DNA of 19,607 bases. It comes from Halobacteriales archaeon QS_9_70_65. Its GTDB lineage: Archaea; Halobacteriota; Halobacteria; Halobacteriales; Haloarculaceae. Positions 7,549 to 13,999 of the stretch are shown piece by piece. Numbering within the stretch: position 1 is the first letter of the stretch; each line of letters starts with the position of its first letter. The position numbers and the translations under genes are program-made. Under the pieces are notes generated by a model. That model saw only the letters and a list, made by a program, of their open reading frames with translations. It had not been told where the DNA came from and searched no databases. The stretch is from assembly GCA_003023535.1 (NCBI GenBank), contig PXSC01000055.1, positions 1 through 19,607 of the forward strand, written 5' to 3'.

Positions 7549-8307
7549 GTGTTCGAGCCGCGCGTGGCGGCCGCATCGCTGTCCGGCGCCGCCGACGCCG
7601 GCTGGGCCGAGCGGGCCGCGCCGTACGTCGGCTGTGCGTTCCTCGGCGGGCTGGCGGTCGACGACCCGACCCGCGCGGCCGCCCGGGAGCTGGTCGCCCG
7701 CGGCCGCGAGGAGTTCCTGCCCGCCGACCCAGTCGGCTTCGTCGACGACCAGCTCGCGGCGCTGGCGTCGGTGGACGTCCGGCCGGCGGTCAACGTCCGC
7801 AGCCGGACGCTGCCGCCGCTCGCGGCCGTCGGCGAGGTCTGTGCGGCCCACGACGCCGTCGTCGAGATCAACGCCCACTGCCGGCAGGCGGAGATGTGCG
7901 CCGCCGGGGCCGGGGAGGCGCTGGCGACCGCCCCCGACCGGCTGGTGGCGCAGGTCGGGACGGCGGCGGCGACCGGCGCGACGGTGAGCGTCAAGCTCCG
8001 CGCCGAGGTCGACGGCGTCGACCTGCCGGCGCTTTCGGCCCGGGTCGTCGCCGCCGGCGCTGACGTCCTCCACGTCGACGCGATGGACTCCGAGCCGGTC
8101 GTCGGCGAGGTGGCCGCGGCCGCCCCCGAGGCCTTCGTCGTCGCCAACAACGGCGTCCGCGGCCGGGAGACGGTCCGGGAGTACCTCGAGTTGGGCGCCG
8201 ACGCGGTCTCGGTCGGCCGGCCGTCCGACGACCCGCGGGTGCTCCGGCGGGTGCGGCGGGCGACCGCCGAGTGGTTCGACCGACCGGAGGCGACCGCCGA
8301 TGCGTGA
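7549..8307 (+). CDS. Dihydrouridine-synthase-like TIM-barrel flavoprotein (short form)
   Basis: This 252-residue protein resembles the catalytic barrel of tRNA-dihydrouridine synthases. EINAHCRQAEMCAAGAGEAL (106-125) matches the DUS segment around the catalytic Cys, here Cys111, with NAHCRQ in place of the usual N-x-GCP. VSVKLRAEV (147-155) corresponds to the conserved V-K-x-R strand, and NNGVRG with GADAVSVGR (200-224) forms the phosphate-binding end. The usual N-terminal APMAGxTD motif is ASLSGAAD, and the C-terminal helical RNA-binding domain is absent. It starts with GTG directly after the cofD stop and overlaps the next gene by 8 bases. It is usually annotated as a DUS; its place in an F420 operon makes a cofactor-related role possible. 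Confidence 0.8.
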   Translation: MFEPRVAAASLSGAADAGWAERAAPYVGCAFLGGLAVDDPTRAAARELVARGREEFLPADPVGFVDDQLAALASVDVRPAVNVRSRTLPPLAAVGEVCAAHDAVVEINAHCRQAEMCAAGAGEALATAPDRLVAQVGTAAATGATVSVKLRAEVDGVDLPALSARVVAAGADVLHVDAMDSEPVVGEVAAAAPEAFVVANNGVRGRETVREYLELGADAVSVGRPSDDPRVLRRVRRATAEWFDRPEATADA

Positions 8308-9133
8308 CGCCGCCGCCAACGGCCAGCTGGCGCTGCTGCTCGAGGTGACGGGAACGCCGAAGCCGGGCAACGTCGACCGCCACCGCGACTACGAGGACCT
8401 GCGGTTCGAGCAGTTCGTCGCCGGCGCGGTCGGCGCCCGCCCGGGCCTGGAGCTGGCGGCCGACGGCGCCCGCGTCGGGCGGGCCTTCGAGCGCGCCGTC
8501 GCCGGCATGAGCGAGCAGTCCGGCGGCAACACCCAGTTCGGGGCGCTGCTGACGGTGACGCCGCTGGTGGCCGCCGCCGCGGCCGACCGGCTCTCGCCGG
8601 CCGGCGCCGCGGCCGTCGTCGAGGCCACTTCCGTCGAGGACGCCTGCGACTTCTACCGGGCCTTCGACCACGTCGACGTCGCGGTCGACGACCCGCCGCC
8701 GGAGCTGGACGACCTCGACGTCCGCCGCGGCGGCGACGCGACGGCGGCGATTCGCGACCGGGAGGCGACGCTGTACGACGTGATGCGGTTGTCGGCGGAC
8801 GTCGACGGCGTGGCCGCCGAGTGGACGGACGGCTTCGCCCGGAGCTTCGAGGCCGCCGGCTGGCTGCTGGCCGACGACGGCCCGGTCTACCGGCGGGCCT
8901 CGCGGGCGTTCCTCCGGCTGTTGGCCGCGGAAATCGACACCTTCGTCGTCACGCGGAACGGGCGGGCCGTCGCCGAGGAGGTGCGCCGGCGGGCGCGGGC
9001 GGTGTGCGACGGCGAGGCCGACGCCGAGGCGCTGGCCGCGGAGCTGGTCGACCGCGGCGTCAACCCGGGGACGACGGCCGACCTGACGGCGGCGGCGCTG
9101 TTCGTCGCCCTCGAACGGGGGTTGACGGTGTGA
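8300..9133 (+). CDS. Triphosphoribosyl-dephospho-CoA synthase-like (CitG family) protein
   Basis: This 277-residue protein belongs to the CitG/MdcB family (PF01874), which in bacteria joins dephospho-CoA to ATP-derived ribose to make the prosthetic-group precursor of citrate or malonate decarboxylating lyases. Signatures are TGTPKPGNVDRHRD (17-30), SGGNTQFGALL (74-84) and NPGTTADLTAAALF (255-268), the last being the family's C-terminal motif. No citrate lyase or malonate decarboxylase gene is nearby. The gene overlaps its upstream neighbour by 8 bases and the DUF447 gene by 4, so translation is probably coupled to cofD and its partners. Family membership is well supported. The reaction in this archaeon is unknown. 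Confidence 0.85.
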   Translation: MRDAAANGQLALLLEVTGTPKPGNVDRHRDYEDLRFEQFVAGAVGARPGLELAADGARVGRAFERAVAGMSEQSGGNTQFGALLTVTPLVAAAAADRLSPAGAAAVVEATSVEDACDFYRAFDHVDVAVDDPPPELDDLDVRRGGDATAAIRDREATLYDVMRLSADVDGVAAEWTDGFARSFEAAGWLLADDGPVYRRASRAFLRLLAAEIDTFVVTRNGRAVAEEVRRRARAVCDGEADAEALAAELVDRGVNPGTTADLTAAALFVALERGLTV

Positions 9134-9702
9134 CCGCCGACCCCGATTGGCCGGTCGAGCTCCGCGGCGTCACCGAGTCGGTGGTGACGACGCTCGGCCC
9201 CAACGACCGCTGGAACGTCGCCGCCCTGGGGCTGTTCGCCGGCAATCCGGTGACGGCCCGCACCTGGGGCCGGACCCGGACCTGGCGGAACTTCACCGAG
9301 CGCGGCGGCGGCTACGTCCAGTTCACGCCCGACCCGGTCGACTTCGTCGACGCCGCCTGCTCGATCCGGGAGACCGACGAGCCGGTGCTCGACAGCGCCC
9401 ACGCCTGGGCCGAAACCGAGGTCGAGGCCGTCGACGAGGGCGAGAAGGGCGGCACCCAGTGGGTCGACTGGGAGCTGCGGCCCGTCGAGGCGGCGGTCGT
9501 CGATCGGACGGTGCCGACGACCAACCGGGGGTACTACGCCGTCGTCGAGGCCACCGTCGCGGCCTCCCGGCTGGACGTCCCCGGCTACGACACCGAGACG
9601 CTCCGCGAGCGGCTGGCGTACTTCACCGACGTGATAGAGAACTGCGGCGGCGAGCGCGAGCGGGCGGCGCTACGTCGGCTCGAAGAATACGAGGACGTCT
9701 GA
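9130..9702 (+). CDS. DUF447 family protein (flavin-reductase-like split barrel)
   Basis: A 190-residue protein starts at GTG 9130-9132 and overlaps the CitG-like gene's TGA in a GTGA junction. Motifs near the start (RWNVAALGLF, ARTWGRTRTWRNF, YVQFTPDPVDFVDAA) match DUF447, an archaeal family with an FMN-binding split-barrel fold. A basic Arg/Trp patch at 44-54 could hold a flavin or F420 phosphate. As last gene of the cofD operon it is a plausible flavin- or F420-dependent reductase or carrier, but no activity is established. T-rich sequence at 9724-9730 follows the stop codon and also serves the next promoter. Confidence 0.82.
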   Translation: MTADPDWPVELRGVTESVVTTLGPNDRWNVAALGLFAGNPVTARTWGRTRTWRNFTERGGGYVQFTPDPVDFVDAACSIRETDEPVLDSAHAWAETEVEAVDEGEKGGTQWVDWELRPVEAAVVDRTVPTTNRGYYAVVEATVAASRLDVPGYDTETLRERLAYFTDVIENCGGERERAALRRLEEYEDV

Positions 9703-9722
9703 GCCGGGCCGGCCCTTTCGAA

Positions 9723-9759
9723 CCTTTTTTGAGTACCACTCCGGTAGGGGCGGGTACTG
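9723..9759 (+). promoter_or_regulatory. Promoter of rps17e
   Basis: The T-rich CCTTTTTTGAGTA at 9723-9735 lies about 27-33 bases before the ATG at 9760, matching an archaeal TATA element and a very short or absent leader. The same T-run could terminate the cofD operon. Confidence 0.5.
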
Positions 9760-9951
9760 ATGGCCATCAAGCCCGCTTACGTCAAGAAGACCGCGAAACT
9801 CCTCATGAACCGGTATCCGGACGCCTTCGGCGACGACTTCGAGCACAACAAGGAGGTCGTCACGGAGCTGACGAACGTCGAGTCGAAGGGGGTCCGCAAC
9901 CGGATCGCCGGCTACATCACCCGCAAGCAGCGCCCCACCCAGCCGGCCTGA
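9760..9951 (+). CDS. rps17e: 30S ribosomal protein S17e
   Basis: This 63-residue protein is archaeal/eukaryal-type S17e, a small-subunit ribosomal protein absent from bacteria. It begins [20 protein letters not shown] and has the family segments DFEHNKEVV and [19 protein letters not shown]. Length is as usual for archaeal S17e. It has its own promoter, and a T-run (9957-9961) just downstream may be its terminator. In haloarchaea this gene commonly sits between the cofD cluster and asd, as here. Confidence 0.97.
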   Translation: MAIKPAYVKKTAKLLMNRYPDAFGDDFEHNKEVVTELTNVESKGVRNRIAGYITRKQRPTQPA

Positions 9952-9994
9952 CGCCCTTTTTCCCGGAATCGAGCCGTCCGTACCATTCACAACC

Positions 9995-10024
9995 GTTTTG
10001 AGCGGGCTCCGCGTACGCCGTGCA
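9995..10024 (+). promoter_or_regulatory. Promoter of asd
   Basis: GTTTTGAGC at 9995-10003 lies about 27 bases before the ATG at 10025 and resembles the TTTTGAG element of the S17e promoter. This supports 10025 as the start over the in-frame alternative at 9998. Confidence 0.5.
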
Positions 10025-11059
10025 ATGTCACCTCGTGTCGCGGTTCTCGGCGCCACCGGCGCCGTCGGTCAACGGCTCGTCCGCCTTCTCGACCCGCATC
10101 CCGACTTCGAGATCGCCGCGCTGACGGCTTCCGCCGACAGCGCCGGCCACACGTACCGCGACGCCGCCGAGTGGCGGCTCGAAGCGCCGATCCCGGACGA
10201 CGTCGCCGACGTCACCGTCGCCGAGACCGACCCCGAGGCCGTCCCGGACGACGTCGCGCTGTGTTTCTCCTCGCTACCGTCGGACGTCGGCAGGGCGGTC
10301 GAGCCCGCGTTCGTCGAGGCCGGCTACGTCGTCTCCTCGAACTCCTCGAACGCCCGTCTCGACGACGACGTCCCGCTCACCATCCCGGAGGTCAACCCCG
10401 ACCACCTCGGCCTCCTCGAGGTCCAGCGCGACGAGCGCGGCTGGGACGGCGCCCTGGTGAAGAACCCCAACTGCTCGACGATCACGATGGTGCCGACGCT
10501 GGCGGCGCTGGAGACGTTCGGCCTCGAGGCGGTCCGCGTCTCGACGCTGCAGGCCGTCTCCGGCGCCGGCTACTCCGGGGTCACGTCGATGGAGATTCTC
10601 GACAACGTGCTGCCGCAGATCGGCGGCGAGGAACGGAAGATGGAGACCGAATCGCGGAAGCTGCTCGGCGAGTTCGACGGCGCGGCGGTCCACGACCACG
10701 ACGCCGTCGTCTCGGCGTCCTGCAACCGGGTGCCGACGCTGGACGGCCACCTCGAGAACGTCTGGGCGGAACTGGCCGACGACCCGACGCCGGCGGCCGT
10801 CACCGAGGCGATGCGGTCGTACCCCGGCGTCGACCTGCCGTCGTCGCCCGACCCGCTCATCGAGGTGTTCGAGGCGCCGGACCGCCCGCAGCCGCGGCTC
10901 GACCGGACCGTCGGCGGCGGGATGGCCGTCGCCGCCGGCGGCATCCAATCCACGCCCGACGGCGTCCAGTACGACTGTCTCGCGCACAACACCCTCCGGG
11001 GTGCCGCCGGCGCGAGCGTGCTCAACGGCGAACTGCTGCTCGAAGAGGGCTACATGTAA
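10025..11059 (+). CDS. asd: Aspartate-semialdehyde dehydrogenase
   Basis: This 344-residue enzyme reduces L-aspartyl-4-phosphate to aspartate semialdehyde with NADPH, the branch point to Thr, Met, Lys and Ile. The NADP-binding loop is VLGATGAVGQRLVRLL (7-22). The catalytic cysteine is Cys150 in VKNPNCSTITMVPTLAAL, and GAGYSGVTSMEILDN with SCNRVPTLDGHLENVW (His242) completes the active site. The sequence is the archaeal/fungal type and full length. It has its own promoter and is followed by a long convergent gap. The asd to S17e to cofD order is familiar in haloarchaea. Confidence 0.96.
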   Translation: MSPRVAVLGATGAVGQRLVRLLDPHPDFEIAALTASADSAGHTYRDAAEWRLEAPIPDDVADVTVAETDPEAVPDDVALCFSSLPSDVGRAVEPAFVEAGYVVSSNSSNARLDDDVPLTIPEVNPDHLGLLEVQRDERGWDGALVKNPNCSTITMVPTLAALETFGLEAVRVSTLQAVSGAGYSGVTSMEILDNVLPQIGGEERKMETESRKLLGEFDGAAVHDHDAVVSASCNRVPTLDGHLENVWAELADDPTPAAVTEAMRSYPGVDLPSSPDPLIEVFEAPDRPQPRLDRTVGGGMAVAAGGIQSTPDGVQYDCLAHNTLRGAAGASVLNGELLLEEGYM

Positions 11060-11062
11060 CTG

Positions 11063-11116
11063 ACCCCAGCCTACTTCGCTCGGCCTGACGACCTCGCTCG
11101 TGGAGGGTGGGGTTTT
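11063..11116 (+). terminator. Terminator-like hairpin after asd
   Basis: ACCCCAGCCT (11063-11072) pairs with AGGGTGGGGT (11104-11113) with one mismatch. The stem encloses a 31-base loop with TTCGCTCG-type complementarity, and TTTT follows at 11113-11116. It lies four bases after the asd stop. Whether it terminates transcription is inferred. Confidence 0.5.
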
Positions 11117-11296
11117 GATGTGGTCCTCGCCGTCAATTGACGCGACGGGGCGTCTTGTGCGCCCCGCCTACCGGACGCCTTTCGGGGTCAGCGGACCCAT
11201 CATTTAGGGCCGGGCTACTGCGGCCCGTACTGCACGGCACTTGTGGCCGCACAGCACTATATTACGGTACGAATGGGTGCAGCATAATAGTCGTCT
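11117..11296. other. Noncoding stretch between the asd terminator and the MITE-like element
   Basis: No gene is seen. A hairpin GGGGCG (11147-11152) / CGCCCC (11160-11165) lies near the left end. CTATATTAC near 11256-11265 resembles a TATA box pointing right, but the first ATG after it (11273) is followed at once by a stop. Confidence 0.4.
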
Positions 11297-11490
11297 CTCA
11301 CCAGGTGGTAGTGTTCAGATAAGAGACCGAGAGGACAGCACGCGAGAGAAAGCCCTCGGCGCTTTCGACTCCCGCGACTCGCTGTCGTTCGAGAGAGCGG
11401 AGCTCTCTCGTGATGACGAAAGACGCGTCGCGTCTTTCGAACCACGCGCTTCGGGCGCGTTGCGCCCTGTCTGAACACCGCTCACCAGGT
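11297..11490. mobile_element. MITE-like non-autonomous element with 10-base target repeats
   Basis: The sequence CTCACCAGGT occurs exactly at 11297-11306 and 11481-11490. Just inside these copies are inverted ends: GGTAGTGTTCAGATAAG on the left (11307 onward), and CTGTCTGAACACCG on the right (to 11480), sharing GTGTTCAGA/TCTGAACAC. Flanking direct repeats plus terminal inverted repeats are the signature of a transposed element. The 174-base interior has no gene but contains hairpins: GAAAGCCCTCGGCGCTTTC (11348-11366), CGAGAGAGCGGAGCTCTCTCG (11390-11410), and GAAAGACG / CGTCTTTC (11418-11438). It is too short for a transposase and would need one in trans. The parent IS family cannot be named with certainty. 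Confidence 0.6.
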
Positions 11491-11615
11491 CAGTTTTCCC
11501 CCTCGACCTACTCGCTCGCTTCGCTCGCTCCGTGAGGGCGGGGGCTCCACCTTGCAGTACGCTGAGCGCCGGCCGGCGCGCGGCGGCAGCGCAGTGCGGG
11601 CCCCGTCGCTCGCCC
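11491..11615. other. Gap between the MITE-like element and the dehydrogenase
   Basis: No gene is seen. A T-run (11493-11497) and the self-complementary CGCTCGCTTCGCTCGCTCCG near 11511-11531 may help end transcription of the converging genes. Confidence 0.4.
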
Positions 11616-12503
11616 TCACCCTTCAACAACGACGTTCCGAAGCGGCCGTTCGTCGGTCAGCCGGCGGACGTTGTCGGCGACGATGTCGGCCAGCCGCTCG
11701 TAGTACTCGGGGGTGGCGCCGGCGGTGTGCGGCGTCACGACGACGTCGTCGAAGCCCCACAGCGGGTGGTCGTCCGGCAGCGGTTCGGGGTCGGTGACGT
11801 CCAGGGCGGCGCCGCCGACCCGCCCGCGCCGGAGCGCCCGGACGAGGGCGTCCGTGTCGACGACCGCGCCGCGGGCGACGTTGACGAGGACGGCCTCGTC
11901 GGTCAGCGGACAGCAGAGCACGAGGTAGTCGGTCCGTGCCAGCGCCGCGTCCAGGTCGTCGGCGCCGAACACCTCGTCGGTCGGCCCGCCCGCCTCCGGC
12001 CGGCGCCGGACGCCGAGCGTCGTCACGTCGAAGGGGGCCAGTCGCTCGGCGACCGCGGAGCCGATGGCGCCGAGGCCGACGACCGTGACCGTCGAGCCGG
12101 CGAGTTCGCCCGGATGCTGCGGCGCCCAGCGGTCGGCCCGGGCCGCCTCGTGCAGGCCGCGCGCGAACGAGAGCACGGCGCCGACGGCGTGTTCGGCGGC
12201 GTTCGGGGCGTGAACGCCGGCGGCGTTCGTCACCGTGATTCCGGCCTCGGCCAGCGCCGCCGTGGGGAGGTGGTCGTAGCCGGCGAAGACACAGGCGAAC
12301 ACCGCGGCGCCGTCGGCCGCCGCCAGTAAGTCGTCGTCGATCCGCCGGCCGGTGACCACGTCGGCCGTCCTCGCGCGGTCGCGCTCCTCGGCCGGTGTCC
12401 GGGCGTGGACGACGGTGTGGTCGGGGAGCCGTTCTTCGAGCGCCGCGGCGTACGCCGACGACGGGAGCCCGTGAACCCCCTCGCGCAGGACCAGCAGTTC
12501 CAT
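11616..12503 (-). CDS. D-2-hydroxyacid dehydrogenase, internal segment missing
   Basis: This 295-residue NAD(P)-dependent dehydrogenase belongs to the D-isomer 2-hydroxyacid family, which interconverts 2-oxo and 2-hydroxy acids. The Rossmann loop VVGLGAIGSAVAERL is at 141-155. Catalytic Arg211 lies in NVARGAVVD, Glu240 in DVTDPEPLP and His259 in VVTPHTAGATPEYY. CCPLTDE at 197-203 runs directly into AVLVNVARG. Family members normally have about 17-18 further residues here (typically T-R-G-L-x to the P-D-x before AVLVN), so an in-frame deletion is likely. All three catalytic residues survive, but the missing strand and helix are part of the NAD-binding domain. A minus-strand TATA box TTCATTAGC at 12525-12533 supports the ATG at 12503. 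Confidence 0.88.
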   Translation of the reverse strand: MELLVLREGVHGLPSSAYAAALEERLPDHTVVHARTPAEERDRARTADVVTGRRIDDDLLAAADGAAVFACVFAGYDHLPTAALAEAGITVTNAAGVHAPNAAEHAVGAVLSFARGLHEAARADRWAPQHPGELAGSTVTVVGLGAIGSAVAERLAPFDVTTLGVRRRPEAGGPTDEVFGADDLDAALARTDYLVLCCPLTDEAVLVNVARGAVVDTDALVRALRRGRVGGAALDVTDPEPLPDDHPLWGFDDVVVTPHTAGATPEYYERLADIVADNVRRLTDERPLRNVVVEG

Positions 12504-12696
12504 ACCGTCGGCTTCGGCGCCGCGGCTAATGAACTCACGGCCCCGGGACCACGACGACCGCTCGGGCTGTCGGCCCCGCGACGCGTCCGGTCGGCGAGCG
12601 CCGACCCGGGCGCCGGATCGACGGACGGCACCGATAACGCGGATAGCTTCACCGGCCGGGACGGATTGATACGAATCGTGCTGTTAGTTGACAGTC
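12504..12696. promoter_or_regulatory. Divergent promoters of the dehydrogenase and the structured RNA
   Basis: The dehydrogenase TATA box is TTCATTAGC (minus strand, 12525-12533). For the RNA on the plus strand, GATACGAA at 12668-12675 lies about 27 bases before the predicted 5' end at 12697. Nothing coding is seen between them. Confidence 0.5.
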
Positions 12697-13172
12697 CTCA
12701 CCGAGGCCGTGGGTGCACGCGGACGTCCCTTCCCGGATCGGCGAGAGTGGAGACGGGAGAAGATGAGGGCCGACGCCGAAGCGCCCGAACGGGCGACGAG
12801 GCCCAGGTCCCGAAGGAGAACCGGGGCGGTCCACCGCGCCGTCGGCGCGGCGGTGGCGGAGCAAGGCCAACTACTGGACTACACGCAAGCAGGGTTCGCG
12901 AACACGACGGCACGCCGGACGTCCCGGCCGAAGGGCGCACGCGACGGCGACGCCGGTGAGAGCCCGGCTCCCGCCGGCCGAGGAGGCCGGCCGAGGCCGA
13001 CCACGTCGGCCGAAGGTTCCCGCCTCCGCCGACGCCGGCAAGACCCGGTGGGAACCCAGCAAAGCCAGGCGAGGGCTCGACCGGCGGTGGAAGCCCGCCG
13101 AAAGCCGCCGCCGGTCGTGCGGGCCGTGGACAACGTCTCCCGGCCGCGTGCGGCGCCCGCGTCTTCGGTGGG
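12697..13172 (+). ncRNA. Large structured RNA, probable RNase P RNA (rnpB-like)
   Basis: This gene-free stretch is rich in GC stems closed by GNRA-type loops. Its ends pair: CTCACCGA (12697-12704) with TCGGTGGG (13165-13172), then GTGGG (12709-12713) with CCCGC (13156-13160), then GCACGCGG (12715-12722) with CCGCGTGC (13144-13151). A TATA-like box lies 27 bases before 12697. GGAGCAAGGCCAA at 12858-12870 matches the conserved RNase P RNA segment known from E. coli M1, and GATGAGGGCC upstream can supply the partner GGCC strand, as in helix P7. A hairpin CGCCCGAACGGGCG lies between. RNase P trims tRNA 5' ends. The universal GAAAGUCC and ACAGAA blocks were not found, so the family call is tentative; the structured RNA itself is better supported. 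Confidence 0.6.
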
Positions 13173-13200
13173 TACTTTATACTCGCCAGCGCCGCCGCCA

Positions 13201-13874
13201 TCACTCGCCGACGAACTCCGGCTTCTCGTCGCCGTCAAAGGCAGCGTGGCCGCGCGCGAAGTCCTCCGTGTTGGTCAGCCCGGCGATGGCGTCGGCTTCG
13301 GCGGCCAGCTGTGCGCCGAGCGGCCTGTCGTAGCTCTCGACGAGGAGCCGCTTGGTCGCCGCGTAGGCGGCCGTCGGGCCGTCGGCGAGCCGTTCGGCCT
13401 CGGCGGCCAGCCGGCCTTCGAGGGCAGGTACGTCGAGCCGCCGTCGCCGGACAGCCCGATTCGCGGGTAGGCGAACTCGAGGCGGGCCGACGCCGCGACG
13501 AGGACGACGTCGCCACAGATCGCCGGCCCGAGGCCGCCGCCGGCGGCGACGCCGTTGACGCCCGTGACGACCGGCTTCGGCGCCCGGACGAGCCCGCCGA
13601 CGAACTCGTGGAGCGTGCCGGCCAGCGTCCGGAGCCGGGGCTCGTCGCTGCCGTCGCCGGACAGCGTCGTCAGGTCCGCGCCCGTGTTGAAGACGGGGCC
13701 GTCGGCGGTCACCGCGATACACCGCACGTCGTCGTCGCTGACCAGCGCCCGGACGGCGTCGACCAGCTCCTCGGCCATCCGCTCGTTCAGCGCGTTGTGG
13801 GCGTCCGGTCGGTCGAAGGTCAGTCGGCCGACGCCGCCCGTCCGCGTCACCTCGATGGTCCGATAGTCGGACAT
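13201..13874 (-). pseudogene. Enoyl-CoA hydratase/isomerase with internal deletion and frameshift
   Basis: The ATG at 13874 opens a crotonase-family frame with FDRPDAHNALNERM, GPVFNTGADLTTLSG (oxyanion-hole segment), APKPVVTGVNGVAAGGG and YPRIGLSGDGGSTYLP. Directly after this the coding signal moves to another frame with ALEGRLAAEAERLADGP, AAYAATKRLL and GHAAFDGDEKPEFVGE, ending in TGA at 13201-13203. Intact relatives have about 38 residues between these parts, including the helix after STYFLPRLVG. The span of 674 bases fits loss of about 112 bases. The product would normally hydrate enoyl-CoA in beta-oxidation; as written it is truncated. A minus-strand TATA-like GAGTTAAGC near 13900 supports the start. 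Confidence 0.82.
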
Positions 13875-13999
13875 ACTGCCGGCGACGGCCGCCGGGGGCT
13901 TAACTCCCGTCGGCCCGGCCGCCGGCCCCCGGCTCCTGGCTTCTGGCTCGTCGGCCCGGCCCCGACATCCGGCTCTCGGCGCCCGGCTCGCCGGCCGGC
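13875..13999. repeat. Gap between the hydratase and hisD with imperfect GGCTC repeats
   Basis: The first 35 bases hold the hydratase promoter. About 13925-13998 holds an irregular series of CCGGCTC, TGGCTTC, TGGCTCG and CGGCTCTC units, consistent with slippage. No gene is seen. Confidence 0.4.

Noticed and set aside
5764..8370. 868-codon open frame on the minus strand
   Set aside because: It runs antisense through cofD and the DUS-like gene and through the wrong frame of the HD paralogue, has low-complexity composition and matches no family.
12776..12812. Possible SRP RNA tip (CCCGAAGGAG) in the structured RNA
   Set aside because: The canonical archaeal GGAAGGGAGCA element is not matched, and the overall fold is branched rather than the long SRP rod.
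12688..13470. 260-codon frame over the structured RNA
   Set aside because: Its translation is Arg/Pro-rich low complexity, and the DNA is better explained by paired RNA helices with a promoter at the RNA 5' end.
13925..13998. Possible CRISPR or tandem array in the GGCTC-rich gap
   Set aside because: The units are short and irregular, with no constant spacers.
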